The position numbers were made by a program, and so were the translations under genes. 61,029 nucleotides of DNA from a virus, in IMG/VR virus record IMGVR_UViG_3300027985_000418, positions 1 to 61,029 of that record; one strand, 5' to 3'. This document shows, piece after piece, positions 1 to 9,800 of the stretch (within the stretch, counting starts at the first letter, position 1; each line of letters starts with the position of its first letter). The notes below the pieces were generated by a model. That model saw only the letters and a program-made list of their open reading frames with translations. It ran no database searches and was not told the origin of the DNA.

Positions 1-398
1 GATGTAAATTTGCTCGTGAATATGGACTGTTTTTCAAATGTAGCATTGTATTCTTTTACAACCCCACCATGACAATCTGATTTTAAAGGATTGTTTTCAA
101 GAAAGTCTGAAAGTAATTGTTTACTTAGAGATATTTTTTGAAGTTTGGCGTCATTTATATTTAATTCAATAAGGTCATATTTTTTATAAATATTAATTTC
201 ATCTTCTTCAAATCTTTCTTTAATACTATATAAAGTATTATCAAACGTTGGCATTTCGCTTTCAATAACATGTTTTCCAATTCCAAGCTTATCCAATAAT
301 TCATCGTTTACAGGTGAAGTTATAACTGTATTATCATTGATTATTTGCTCAACCGAAAGAATTTCTATGGGGTTACCATCTTTCATTAAATATTTCAT
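1..398 (-). CDS. Hypothetical protein downstream of tail fibre, 3' end cut by window edge
   Basis: The reading frame starts at ATG 396-398, with AGGAGGAATT just upstream, and stays open to base 1, giving at least 132 residues. No domain is certain. The stretch 'DFLENNPLKSDCHGG' followed by '...EKQSIFTSK' resembles the N-terminal part of small proteins encoded next to tail fibres in Clostridia phages (DUF4376-like context). It is the last gene of the visible tail-fibre end of the minus-strand late operon. If the two window ends are joined, this frame continues without a stop into the membrane protein at 60786-61029. Confidence 0.7.
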   Translation of the reverse strand, partial: MKYLMKDGNPIEILSVEQIINDNTVITSPVNDELLDKLGIGKHVIESEMPTFDNTLYSIKERFEEDEINIYKKYDLIELNINDAKLQKISLSKQLLSDFLENNPLKSDCHGGVVKEYNATFEKQSIFTSKFT

Positions 399-409
399 AC
401 AATTCCTCC

Positions 410-880
410 TTAATAATTAGACAAATATGGGTTATAAATATCAAGTATTATATAATCTTCTGTCATAATAGTAATATAAATTATGCCTGTAACATTTGAT
501 AAGTCTATTTTTACATTAGTAATATCTGTCCCTTTTGACCAACCTGCATTATAAACATCTTGATAATTTTCATTCCAACCTCTTGTTAATCTAACATATC
601 CATAATTCCCACTACCACTACCACCACCAGTTAAAACAACTAAATGGGGAATCACCAAATAATTATAATTGGTAACATCTATTGCAATATCATGTATTCC
701 CCACATAAAGCCTGTTCCACTATAGTATCGTAGTCTGTCGCTAACACTAAAATCCCTATAAGGTGCATAATAACTTAACATATTATTAAATGAATTATAT
801 CTTAAAGTATAATACAAACTAAAATCAGGCAGCACTTGATTCAACATTAATCTTCGTCTTGTTTCCGTAAACCAATCCAT
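410..880 (-). CDS. Hypothetical virion/tail-fibre-associated protein (156 aa)
   Basis: Not recognised by family. It is rich in Tyr, Asn and Gly, with beta-strand-like alternation and a glycine-rich turn (GGGSGSGNYG, about residues 85-94), as in receptor-contacting tail tips. The start codon overlaps the stop of the upstream tail-fibre gene by one base (TAATG), indicating translational coupling. GGGGTGGTG precedes the ATG. Its place after the fibre gene suggests a host-range tip or fibre accessory role, which is inference only. Confidence 0.7.
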   Translation of the reverse strand: MDWFTETRRRLMLNQVLPDFSLYYTLRYNSFNNMLSYYAPYRDFSVSDRLRYYSGTGFMWGIHDIAIDVTNYNYLVIPHLVVLTGGGSGSGNYGYVRLTRGWNENYQDVYNAGWSKGTDITNVKIDLSNVTGIIYITIMTEDYIILDIYNPYLSNY

Positions 881-1989
881 TACACCACCCCATTAATTAT
901 AATAAATACTACACCATTATTCTTTTTAAATGACATTTCATAAAATTTGCTTGTTTTTGGTGTAAATACATTATTACTACAATCAGTACCACTTATTTTA
1001 CATCCTGTAGGCAAAGATACAGATATACTAGTTCCTGTTTTAAATGAAATATATCCATCTTTAAAACCACTTGCAAATGCCGTTATTATTAAGCTTGTAA
1101 GTGTGCCTAATTCATAAGCATAAATATTATCAAAAGTCGAAATGGTTTTGGTTGTTGATACTAAATCAGAAATATTGATTACTAGTGATGTAGGTTTATA
1201 TTGTGAGCCGTCATATATTTGCACTTGCCCAATTGTAGGCATAACATTAGATACATTTACACTTTGTATTGCAAAAGCATTAGTTTTCTGTGCTCCAGAT
1301 TCTATAGCAAAAATTCTGCTATTTAATAATTTACCTTGATTAGCCGACAACCCATTAACAATACTTGTTGAGGTTAAAACATTTTCAATAATATTGTTAG
1401 TTGCACCAGTAGCGATACTATCTAATTTTGCTTTATCAGCACTTGCCATTAAACCATTAGTCGAAGTGGTTGCAACAGGTTTATTAACATCAGATGTATT
1501 ATCCACATTACTTAGACCAACCATTGCTTTTGTTATACCATTTACTGTTCCAGTAAAAGTAGGACTATTTTTATCTGCTTTAGTATCATTTAGTATCTTG
1601 CCCTGGTTAGCAGACAATCCATTAACAGTGCTAGTTGAGGTAAGCGTATTTTCAATAATATTTGTATTGATCCATCTACCACCACCAATAGTTGGTGCAA
1701 TAATGTTAATATTATCATCTACGTCAGTATTGGCTCTAACAAAATAGAATATACCAATACCTATAACATTAATTAATTTACCATCAGTAAATATATCAAT
1801 ATCAGATGTATTTATCGCCCTTAATGTAGCTATGGATGATGTCGGTAGTATAATTGTCTTAATATTATTGATATATAAATTTTCTAATATTTCAATATTA
1901 TCTACAAACATCTTTTGTGGGTCAATTTTATCAAAACTAATATTCTGTGGTCTATTTAATCCACTATATGCTTTATTTATATGTGCCAT
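880..1989 (-). CDS. Tail fibre protein
   Basis: 369 aa. The centre carries phage fibre shaft motifs: 'GLSNVDNTSDVNKPV', 'NGLMASADKAKLDSIATGA', and two copies of a segment reading about 'LTSTS-VNGLSANQGK-LN' (roughly residues 115-135 and 205-225). Such motifs are typical of trimeric fibres of tailed phages. The C-terminus is Ile/Ser/Thr-rich and beta-rich and probably forms the receptor-binding tip. A strong AGGAGGATAATAT site precedes the ATG. It lies directly after the baseplate genes, the expected place for the fibre. Confidence 0.85.
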   Translation of the reverse strand: MAHINKAYSGLNRPQNISFDKIDPQKMFVDNIEILENLYINNIKTIILPTSSIATLRAINTSDIDIFTDGKLINVIGIGIFYFVRANTDVDDNINIIAPTIGGGRWINTNIIENTLTSTSTVNGLSANQGKILNDTKADKNSPTFTGTVNGITKAMVGLSNVDNTSDVNKPVATTSTNGLMASADKAKLDSIATGATNNIIENVLTSTSIVNGLSANQGKLLNSRIFAIESGAQKTNAFAIQSVNVSNVMPTIGQVQIYDGSQYKPTSLVINISDLVSTTKTISTFDNIYAYELGTLTSLIITAFASGFKDGYISFKTGTSISVSLPTGCKISGTDCSNNVFTPKTSKFYEMSFKKNNGVVFIIINGVV

Positions 1990-2010
1990 ATATTATCCTC
2001 CTTTATATTA

Positions 2011-2625
2011 TTAATTACCTATATCGCCATATATTGTATTACTTAATTCATTATATGTTAATTGTGGTAATTCATAATAGTATGTTAATATTAGATTTAA
2101 AAATATAATATATGATACAATTCCAGATGCTTTAGAATCATTAATAGCATCTTGTATAATACTTCTTAGATCTTCACTAAATTCCCTATATTTAAGGTCT
2201 ATTATACATACAATAGTACCATATTCATAATCATCACTATATTCCCATCCATCATATACCTTAATTGCATTATTGATATCAGTATCTGGTAGATTTTGTA
2301 AATCCAAACTAATTGCAATAGCATATATAATAGATTGTTTTGTGCCACCAGATATTGATGTACACGATAATTTTAATCTATTTCTATATGCATCATCAGA
2401 TTCATTATATCTTTTTGGTATATTTAATAGACTTCCCCATCTATTATATAAATCACTACTATTAGTATTATTAATGCCTATTAAGTCATCAATTTGATTG
2501 ATTAATATTTGTAAATCATCTAATTCTTCTGAAATAGCCTTAATAATATTATAAATAATAGATCTTGTATCATCATAATTATAAAACTGTGGTATAGTAG
2601 ATAATATATTAGATAATCTATCCAT
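2011..2625 (-). CDS. Baseplate wedge/tail protein, P2 gpI / YmfQ-like
   Basis: 204 aa. The helical N-terminus ('LSNILSTIPQFYNYDDTRSI...') and 'LYNRWGSLLNIPKRYNESDDAYRNRL' match the DUF2313/YmfQ-like proteins that follow baseplate J in PBSX- and Mu-type tails. These connect the wedge to the fibre. The gene overlaps the end of the baseplate J gene by 8 bases. GGGGTGATATGGA precedes the start. Family assignment is by motif and position. Confidence 0.7.
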   Translation of the reverse strand: MDRLSNILSTIPQFYNYDDTRSIIYNIIKAISEELDDLQILINQIDDLIGINNTNSSDLYNRWGSLLNIPKRYNESDDAYRNRLKLSCTSISGGTKQSIIYAIAISLDLQNLPDTDINNAIKVYDGWEYSDDYEYGTIVCIIDLKYREFSEDLRSIIQDAINDSKASGIVSYIIFLNLILTYYYELPQLTYNELSNTIYGDIGN

Positions 2626-3691
2626 TCCATATCACCCCATCTATAGTAATAGTACCACATGATATAATTTCTGTATTCAACACTGATATATTATCTGTAG
2701 GTGATACCGTTGATATATCCATATTATGGACATTACACTCGCTCAATATATATCGTTCCATTTGATTAATAATAAATGAATCAGATATTTTTAATGTTTC
2801 AAAATATTGTACAATAGCATTACCTATGTCATCTATATCACCAATACTGTTATATCTATTTACTGAAACATTTATAGGAACTAATGTTGGGTATATAACT
2901 GCAACATCTATACCTGCAGGTTTAATTTCTATAATTGTTTCATTTATTTTTGCAGATAATTCGTCTGATGGTGGTATTGTATCTGTTACTATAATTAGGT
3001 CTGTTGTTCCGATACCCCTAGCCATATCTATGGCAGAAACATCGATTACACCAATAATATCCATTATACCATTTTCTAATGCTATATTTGTACCTCTACC
3101 AAGTTTCTGTAGTGCATTCTTAGCACGTACCCTAACATCTTCATCAGATTCTGTATTAGTACCACCATATATAACATCTGCATTATATACTGATTCTATA
3201 CCAATAATTGGTGTATTCATAACACATAATGCATTTGCAGGAATAAAAATATTTCCTGCATCAATCGCTTCAACATTTACATTAACACTCAATTGACCTG
3301 CAGGAATATAAGCATTATCATCGGTTACTATAAATTGTATATTACCATCAACCGTACTAATAATCTGAGCATATTCAATATATATATCATTAATAGATGG
3401 TTCTGTCATACTAAATGTAACAACACCGATGCATTTTGTTGCAGGTTTACGTATAATACCTAATATCATAACTAATGCATCTAAATCGCTACCAATTGAT
3501 GTATCAATACATTTAGCATTATAAACCTGTTTTACATTGAATTGTTGTATGTCTAATTCTGACATTATTGATTCTACAATTGTTCTAATAACTGATCCAT
3601 CATTGATATTTGTAATACCAATATTAGAATTGACAATCTTAGTTAATACATTGTCTGTCATATTATCAAAATCTTTTAATTGTAATCCCAT
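2618..3691 (-). CDS. Baseplate J family wedge protein (Mu gp47 / XkdT-like)
   Basis: 357 aa, about the length of XkdT. It carries the family signature 'GGTNTESDEDVRVRAKNAL' near residues 171-189, followed by 'LGRGTNIALENGIMDI'. Baseplate J proteins form the wedge ring of contractile tails. It lies between the gp25-like gene (3696-4049) and the gpI-like gene, the conserved order J-I-fibre. RBS AGGATGGTGATAG. Confidence 0.9.
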   Translation of the reverse strand: MGLQLKDFDNMTDNVLTKIVNSNIGITNINDGSVIRTIVESIMSELDIQQFNVKQVYNAKCIDTSIGSDLDALVMILGIIRKPATKCIGVVTFSMTEPSINDIYIEYAQIISTVDGNIQFIVTDDNAYIPAGQLSVNVNVEAIDAGNIFIPANALCVMNTPIIGIESVYNADVIYGGTNTESDEDVRVRAKNALQKLGRGTNIALENGIMDIIGVIDVSAIDMARGIGTTDLIIVTDTIPPSDELSAKINETIIEIKPAGIDVAVIYPTLVPINVSVNRYNSIGDIDDIGNAIVQYFETLKISDSFIINQMERYILSECNVHNMDISTVSPTDNISVLNTEIISCGTITIDGVIWNG

Positions 3692-3695
3692 TCTA

Positions 3696-4049
3696 TCACC
3701 ATCCTATATTAACATTACTAGAAATTACATTATTATTACAGTCTATAACAAATGCTATTTCACACATATTGTCTGATAATGGTGTCACAGTTAACGATAT
3801 AACCTTAGAAATTCTATTATCTTGTAATATGGTATTTTTACAATCATCTGCTATAATACTTATGTATGAATTAGACACCTTAATACGTCTACTATATACT
3901 TTATTACCCATATTTGTATGAAACGGATTCTCTCCATATACTGTCCATATATTATGTATTACACTTTGTATTATCTCATTATCATCATATATGATATTAA
4001 TATCACCATTTTTTAATGATATATCATTGCCGCACATAATATCTCCCAT
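3696..4049 (-). CDS. gp25-like / DUF2634 baseplate wedge protein (XkdS-like)
   Basis: 117 aa from ATG 4049, placed 5 bases after GAGGTGGATAAT. A GTG nine bases further upstream is in frame but lacks a site. 'GDINIIYDDNEIIQSVIHNIWTVYGENPFHTNMGNKVYS' is the usual gp25/XkdS pattern: a start-of-baseplate query followed by an E/N-P-x-x-x-x-x-G motif. The gp25 protein initiates sheath attachment at the baseplate. It lies just before baseplate J. Confidence 0.8.
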   Translation of the reverse strand: MGDIMCGNDISLKNGDINIIYDDNEIIQSVIHNIWTVYGENPFHTNMGNKVYSRRIKVSNSYISIIADDCKNTILQDNRISKVISLTVTPLSDNMCEIAFVIDCNNNVISSNVNIGW

Positions 4050-4113
4050 ATTATCCACCTCATTTATTTAAAATTATAGTATATCCTATAAATATTGTAA
4101 AGTTATTATCATT

Positions 4114-4746
4114 TTAAAATAATGTACCGTTTATATCTACAGATAATGCAGACAATACAATACCACCATTTGATATACTAACATTACTAGAACCATTACT
4201 CATATCAATTGCAGAATCAGATATATTAACGCTAACAGAATCATTACTCATATTAATTGCAGATCCAGATATATTAATATGTGATTTATCATTATCAATA
4301 GAAATTTCAGAATCAGATATATTAATATGTGATTTATCATTATTAATAGAGATATTCTTACAACTTTCATCCATAATAATACTAGTATTGGTATTATATA
4401 TTTTTATATTATTATTAATATCTAATACTATACGTGCAGTACCTTTATTATATAATATTGTTTCTCCAGGTTTCGTTGCAGGTCTATTTCTATTGAATAC
4501 ACCAATTGATGATACATGCTGATTATTATTATTAATAGTCTGTGATAACATACCCTTTAATGGTGATGATGATATACCATATGGTAGTATTGATAAAGTA
4601 CTTCTTGAATCACTACTAACATCTACTTGTACATTTGGATTTTTGCCATCAATTGGCATCGATGATATGCTACCAATACAATGATCATATGATTTAGGTT
4701 TCTGAGAACGTCTAAAATCTTGTATTGTTTTATACCTATAATTCAT
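4114..4746 (-). CDS. Baseplate spike protein, gpV/gp45-like, with repeat needle
   Basis: 210 aa. Residues about 20-110 look like the OB-fold of phage spike proteins ('CIGSISSMPIDGKNPNVQVDV' shortened, 'KPGETILYNKGTARIVLDI'). Residues 136-199 are four tandem 16-residue repeats of pattern N-D/G-x-S-x-x-x-I-S-x-S/G-x-I-x-x-S, alternating in polarity as in a trimeric beta-helix needle. It lies between the hub protein gene and the gp25-like gene, the normal position. RBS AAAGGGGTAATATAAT. Confidence 0.8.
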   Translation of the reverse strand: MNYRYKTIQDFRRSQKPKSYDHCIGSISSMPIDGKNPNVQVDVSSDSRSTLSILPYGISSSPLKGMLSQTINNNNQHVSSIGVFNRNRPATKPGETILYNKGTARIVLDINNNIKIYNTNTSIIMDESCKNISINNDKSHINISDSEISIDNDKSHINISGSAINMSNDSVSVNISDSAIDMSNGSSNVSISNGGIVLSALSVDINGTLF

Positions 4747-4752
4747 ATTATA

Positions 4753-5850
4753 TTACCCCTTTCTAGATGCTATTACATCACTTATCGTCATTTTTGGAGT
4801 ACCAGTTATACCACCATTGGTTTCTGTACCCTGTCCATTCCATAATACATTAAATGTTGTATCACCTGGTATCATAGTTATATCTATTATGCCACCATTA
4901 GTGGTATTCTTATGATATGTAACACCCACTATGAAAAATATAGCATTTAATTTTGTGATTGTATCAACTACTAGGGCAGTTTTATTTGGTAATATAATTG
5001 TATCTTTAATAGGTACTGATACTACTAATTGTATATTGTCTTTAAATCCATCTCTAATATCTTCTAATGCATTAGCAGAATATTTTGTCACACTATCATC
5101 ATTTGATGATCGTCTAGTCGATCTACGTCTTATATTATTATTTATCATCCAATCATTTCGTGCTGTTCCGACTATTTTATTTGCACCATTATTGGTTGAT
5201 CCATATATCTTAATCTCACTCTTGGTATCAGTACCATCTTCTGTTAATGATAAACTTTTGATGTGTGTACCATAATTTACCCCTCTAGTGAAAGTATATG
5301 AATGTGCATCAGATGTTGACCATTTACCAGAATATAATGTGTCATAGATATACCATAATCTATGTCTATCATTAATTAATAAATTATTCATAATAGATAT
5401 CTCTGATTCAGATGTACCTATAATTAATTTATTAATAGTGGTAGTATTACTATTAATATTACATTTAATGCCATATTCAGAACATTTACTTATGATATAT
5501 TTAGATGGATTAATGCTATATAGTGTAGATGGTAATGCATCATTATCAATAAGTATATGTGCCATATCTCTACCATTTACTTGTATAGTATTATTATCAG
5601 AGCCATATTGATATATTACTCTATCAACCTCACCACTTATAATACCAATACCATTGATTGATATAGATACTTTATCAAATCTATTTATAATACCAGTATA
5701 TATACCACCTACATTACTAATAATAAAGCTAAATATATCAGCATCGGTTTCTAAATCAATATCAATATTATACTCTAAAAATTTATTTATGGTAAATATT
5801 TTATTTAAACGTCTACTAGTAACTGTTAATGTTGTATTTGAAGATTTCAT
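4753..5850 (-). CDS. Baseplate hub / late control protein D family (XkdQ-like)
   Basis: 365 aa. The N-terminus ('LNKIFTINKFLEYNIDIDLETDADIFSF') followed by 'VSINGIGIISGEVDRVIYQYGSDNNTIQVNGRDMAHILID' is the hub pattern of XkdQ/Mu gp44: a beta-barrel, then a 'xGRD' motif near residue 98. These proteins form the tube-baseplate hub that carries the spike. It sits immediately upstream of the spike gene and downstream of the LysM tail protein, the PBSX order. Confidence 0.8.
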   Translation of the reverse strand: MKSSNTTLTVTSRRLNKIFTINKFLEYNIDIDLETDADIFSFIISNVGGIYTGIINRFDKVSISINGIGIISGEVDRVIYQYGSDNNTIQVNGRDMAHILIDNDALPSTLYSINPSKYIISKCSEYGIKCNINSNTTTINKLIIGTSESEISIMNNLLINDRHRLWYIYDTLYSGKWSTSDAHSYTFTRGVNYGTHIKSLSLTEDGTDTKSEIKIYGSTNNGANKIVGTARNDWMINNNIRRRSTRRSSNDDSVTKYSANALEDIRDGFKDNIQLVVSVPIKDTIILPNKTALVVDTITKLNAIFFIVGVTYHKNTTNGGIIDITMIPGDTTFNVLWNGQGTETNGGITGTPKMTISDVIASRKG

Positions 5851-5873
5851 TATTTATCACCACCATTTATTAT

Positions 5874-6662
5874 TTAAGGTAATCGTAATATTTGACCAGG
5901 TTTTAAATCTAATGGATTTTTAATATTATTTGCCGACAATATTGCTGTTATACTAATACCAGTAGCTGTTTCTATACTGCGTGTATTATCAGTATTTTTT
6001 ATTACATATGTATTATTTGTACTAGATGTATTATCAGATGAATATAATTTCACATCAGATACTTGCATCCATCCCTTACTGCCAACATGTACTGGATAAT
6101 TAACACCACTTTTATAGTTTGTATATGTTACCGTAAATTTTTCATTTACAAGCAATCTTGTTTTTGGTAAAGTACCATATGATGTGTAATATGCATATCC
6201 ATTTACAATAACTATATCACCAACATTAAAATTCCTATTTATTGTTGGTGATATAGATGTATTTGCACTAGGTATCACAACCAATTGTTTTGGTTCGATG
6301 CCTAATGCTTTTATATAGATTATAAATTCTGCTTTATATTCTATATAATCCACTGATGCCCCTAATGTAGCTTGTAATTTTATCATTAGTGCATTATTAT
6401 ATTTATTATATACTGGGTGGTAGAATTCTCCAGGACCAGTTTTGTGATATTCTTCTAATAATGATTGCCATTGTTTATATGCATTAGCACCGAAAAATGC
6501 ACCGTCTGCTGTCATTATAGCAAAACTTGTATTTGTATCTTCTACATCAATACCAACACATTCTGGATAAATATGACTAATATAATTACGTTCAGTTGAA
6601 AATTCACTTATCTTCGGATTATTCTCCCATTGAAATGATTTATATCTCATTTTCCCTAACAT
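5874..6662 (-). CDS. LysM-domain tail/baseplate protein (XkdP-like)
   Basis: 262 aa from ATG 6662, after GGGGTGAATAAT; a GTG at 6671 is an alternative. The C-terminal 45 residues form a LysM domain ('ETATGISITAILSANNIKNPLDLKPGQILRL'). A middle segment (about residues 145-205) resembles an SH3-like 'NVGDIVIVNGYAYYTSYG' module. PBSX XkdP and many myovirus homologues carry a LysM that binds the hub region or peptidoglycan. The TMP stop (TAA) and this start are adjacent, so the genes are translationally coupled. Confidence 0.75.
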   Translation of the reverse strand: MLGKMRYKSFQWENNPKISEFSTERNYISHIYPECVGIDVEDTNTSFAIMTADGAFFGANAYKQWQSLLEEYHKTGPGEFYHPVYNKYNNALMIKLQATLGASVDYIEYKAEFIIYIKALGIEPKQLVVIPSANTSISPTINRNFNVGDIVIVNGYAYYTSYGTLPKTRLLVNEKFTVTYTNYKSGVNYPVHVGSKGWMQVSDVKLYSSDNTSSTNNTYVIKNTDNTRSIETATGISITAILSANNIKNPLDLKPGQILRLP

Positions 6663-6663
6663 A

Positions 6664-9447
6664 TTATTCACCCCACATATTTCCTATCCCAAATCTTGAT
6701 CCCTGTTGTTTGAACCAATTATTTATATCTATTGGACCTTGTTTCATATCTAATATAGATTTTGATTTTACTTGATTACCATCAACAAATACCGTAACAT
6801 TTACATTTGGACTAACATTAATAGATTGATTATTTTGTAATATTGATTTATCCCAATCATATTTACTAGAATCACCTATACCCATTGCCTTATCCATTGA
6901 ATATGGATCATTTGGTAAATTTTTAAAATCTAATTTATCTGCCATAGTATTTGATAATGCATCCATATACATATTAAATTGCTCAACAGACATATTATCA
7001 TCTTTATTTTGTAAATAATATCGTGTTGCCATACCACGAAAATATTGCTTGCCAATAGACCATTTATCCATACCATCTATATTGTTTACATAATTCTTTA
7101 ATTTATTACTGTATTCCTTTGGCATTATATTATCATTCATTTCATATTGGTCATATTTATTAGGCATATATGATTTATTTCTATCTAAATTCGTTTTAGG
7201 ATCTGCATTAAAATTATATGTTTCATTTATACCAGTTCGAAATGCAGCAGGTCTTACATCACTAGATCCAGTCATACTTAATACTAATACACCTGCAGTT
7301 AATGCACCACCCAATCTTAATGCACCACTAGCAATTGTACCTGCCTTAGATGCCACAGATGGTACTGCCCTATATACACCATCTTTACCTGCCTGCATAG
7401 TTATTGCTTTTGCACCTGTACCACCTAATGAAGCACCACTAGTACCTAATCCTTTTAATCCATATCCTAATGCACCACCACCTAATGCACCACCTAATCC
7501 AGATCCAATATTAGGTCCAGATGATGGCAATGTTGGAGTATTTGGTAATGTTGGAGTATTTGGTAATGTCGGAGTACCACCAGATTTACCAGGTGTTCCA
7601 CCACTCTGTCCATATACATTAACTATATTGGCTCTAACTGTCATAGTCTGTAATGTAGCAGATACTGCACCACTAATGTTTGCAGTAGCTGTCTTTATAT
7701 TAGCTACTGGAGTATTAACATCAGTTACAGGACTTGTTACCGTAGTTTTAGCTGATATCATTTTGCCTAATACCCCACCAGTATATCTCCATATAGTAGT
7801 GAGAGAACCTAATATCTTAGCTAAGAAATTAATACCTGCCAATGTTGATAATGCAATTACTGCTCTATGTGCATTTCTTGCTAATCCCTGTAGTTCTGGT
7901 GGTAAATCTTTTATCTTATCATTGGTATCATCAACAGCTGTACTCAATATTTCAAATGCACCACTTAAATCACCACCTAATAATGATATTGTAGCACTTG
8001 GTATACCTAATAATGTAGGTGATATTGCATTAGTAATCTGAATACCGTCTGCACCTGTATCCATTATATTTCTAACTAAACTGCCAATACGTTCTCCATA
8101 TCTTTCAGATATTAGATCACCAGATTCTGATATAGAAGTACGTAATGCACTAAAATCAATTTCATAACTACCAGGATCTGATAGAAAATTAAATAATTGA
8201 TCTGATATATTATTAACAACTGGTGATAATCTAGATCCAAAATCTGTCTTAACACCACTCCATGCTATTTTCATCTTAGCAATATTACCGTATTGAGATT
8301 CCATCATCAAATCCCACTTAGCATCAGATAGTCCATCAGATGTATTAGTAATCAAATCAATAGCTTCAGATAGTAGGTTCTCACCATTTTCTCCTTTTCT
8401 ACCTAATGCATATGCAGCTTTCATTTGGAATAATCCAAATAATTTCTTAGCAAACCATGCTTGTTCTTCATCATTTAATGCACCCATTGCTTCATCCAAT
8501 AATGGTGTAACTTCTTCCATTGACTTTAAATTACCGTCAGCATTAGTAATCTCATTTAAGAATGCATTATACATACTACCTGCTTGACCAGGTGCATTAC
8601 CAATAACCGTAGCAGAAGCATCACTAGATGCTAACATACGTGTAAATAATGCTTGTGCACCAGTACCTGCTAATGATCCCTTAAGACCTGCATTACCCAT
8701 TGTGGCAATCATGCCTAATACTTCTTCCATCGGTCTATCTAAACCAGATGCAATACCACCTACATATTTCATTGATTCAACAATGTCCTCAACATCAATG
8801 ATAGAAATATCTGCCGCACGAGATACTTTATCTAACATATCCTCCCATTCATCCATAGGAACACTAAATTGTGTACCTAATGATACAGCAAAATTTGTAG
8901 CAGTTTCAAGCTGTAGGTCATTACCACCTGCAAATTTCATTATACCCTCTACAGCATTTGAATTTAATATCTCTGGTGCTGTTCTACCTGCCTTGATCAA
9001 TGCTGTTTGAATACCTGCTATCTCTCTAGCATCATATAATGAGCCTTTGCCATTAGGTCCAGTAATACCAAAATTGATAGCCATATCTCGTAATTGTTTC
9101 TGATCCTGTATAAATTTGGCTTGTGACTCTGCTGTTTTATTATAATTGTTAGACATAGCACCCATTGTTTTAGCATGTTGCTGTTCTAAATTTGTAAAAT
9201 TACTAATTGCATCAGATGTGAAATCAACAACTGATCTACCAACACCCCTAAATACAGACATAGCAACACGATTAAAATCTCGCATTGCTGTGTTGTACCC
9301 ACGTAAACCTCTATCTAAAGACAATAGTCCATTATTTACCTTAGATAGAGCCATGGCAGAACTTTTGGTGATATTTCTAAGAGCATTAGTAGCATAATCA
9401 TTGACCAAAACATCAATAGTAATTTTTTGGGACAATGTATCCACCAC
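6664..9447 (-). CDS. Tail tape measure protein (TP901 family)
   Basis: 927 aa. The long alpha-helical N-terminal half contains the TP901 TMP core: 'AREIAGIQTALIKAGRT', '...ISIIDVEDIVESMKYVGGIASGLDRPMEEVLGMIATMGNAGLKGSLAGTGAQALFTRM' in pieces at about residues 140-270. A hydrophobic Gly/Ala region and a short T-P-T-L-P-N repeat (three copies, about residues 627-645) follow. The family sets tail length and enters the cell envelope on injection. The start is uncertain: GTG 9447 or 9444, or TTG 9435 after AGGTGGTGGATACA. Confidence 0.9.
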   Translation of the reverse strand: MVDTLSQKITIDVLVNDYATNALRNITKSSAMALSKVNNGLLSLDRGLRGYNTAMRDFNRVAMSVFRGVGRSVVDFTSDAISNFTNLEQQHAKTMGAMSNNYNKTAESQAKFIQDQKQLRDMAINFGITGPNGKGSLYDAREIAGIQTALIKAGRTAPEILNSNAVEGIMKFAGGNDLQLETATNFAVSLGTQFSVPMDEWEDMLDKVSRAADISIIDVEDIVESMKYVGGIASGLDRPMEEVLGMIATMGNAGLKGSLAGTGAQALFTRMLASSDASATVIGNAPGQAGSMYNAFLNEITNADGNLKSMEEVTPLLDEAMGALNDEEQAWFAKKLFGLFQMKAAYALGRKGENGENLLSEAIDLITNTSDGLSDAKWDLMMESQYGNIAKMKIAWSGVKTDFGSRLSPVVNNISDQLFNFLSDPGSYEIDFSALRTSISESGDLISERYGERIGSLVRNIMDTGADGIQITNAISPTLLGIPSATISLLGGDLSGAFEILSTAVDDTNDKIKDLPPELQGLARNAHRAVIALSTLAGINFLAKILGSLTTIWRYTGGVLGKMISAKTTVTSPVTDVNTPVANIKTATANISGAVSATLQTMTVRANIVNVYGQSGGTPGKSGGTPTLPNTPTLPNTPTLPSSGPNIGSGLGGALGGGALGYGLKGLGTSGASLGGTGAKAITMQAGKDGVYRAVPSVASKAGTIASGALRLGGALTAGVLVLSMTGSSDVRPAAFRTGINETYNFNADPKTNLDRNKSYMPNKYDQYEMNDNIMPKEYSNKLKNYVNNIDGMDKWSIGKQYFRGMATRYYLQNKDDNMSVEQFNMYMDALSNTMADKLDFKNLPNDPYSMDKAMGIGDSSKYDWDKSILQNNQSINVSPNVNVTVFVDGNQVKSKSILDMKQGPIDINNWFKQQGSRFGIGNMWGE

Positions 9448-9464
9448 CTATCATAGTTCTATAT

Positions 9465-9800
9465 TTAGTTATTAATTTGTTTTAATAAATCAATGTCTAT
9501 TTCTCCATTATTCGTTAGATTTAATTTATTGAAACGTTCATAGTCAAAATTCGGATTAATAAATGCACCTTTACTTGATAATACCTTACCACATTTTATA
9601 CATTTATCCTTAGAGGTAACCTCGGTTTTACACTTATCACACATTGATTCCATATGTTCATCATGATCAACAGCTTCATTTACAAATAGCCATAACCATT
9701 GGCTATCGGTCATATTTCTGAAACTATCGTCTGATGGCAATTTTTTAAATGTACGAGCAATACGGTACTTAAATCGCTCAATGGGGTTACCTCTAAGTGT
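9465..9800 (-). CDS. Tail assembly chaperone, frameshift extension (gpT-like part)
   Basis: This frame has no credible start of its own: the first possible start is TTG 9740 without a ribosome site. It stays open upstream to the slippery A7 run at 9800-9806 in the preceding gene. Reading from 9800 gives 111 residues beginning 'TLRGNPIERFKYRIARTF', a plausible protein sequence, with a CxxC-x-CxxC zinc ribbon (CDKC...CIKC) in the middle. It is therefore best read as the C-terminal part of a -1 frameshift fusion (about 246 aa total) with 9710-10204, as in lambda gpG-gpT. It lies just upstream of the TMP gene, as expected. Confidence 0.8.
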   Translation of the reverse strand, partial: TLRGNPIERFKYRIARTFKKLPSDDSFRNMTDSQWLWLFVNEAVDHDEHMESMCDKCKTEVTSKDKCIKCGKVLSSKGAFINPNFDYERFNKLNLTNNGEIDIDLLKQINN

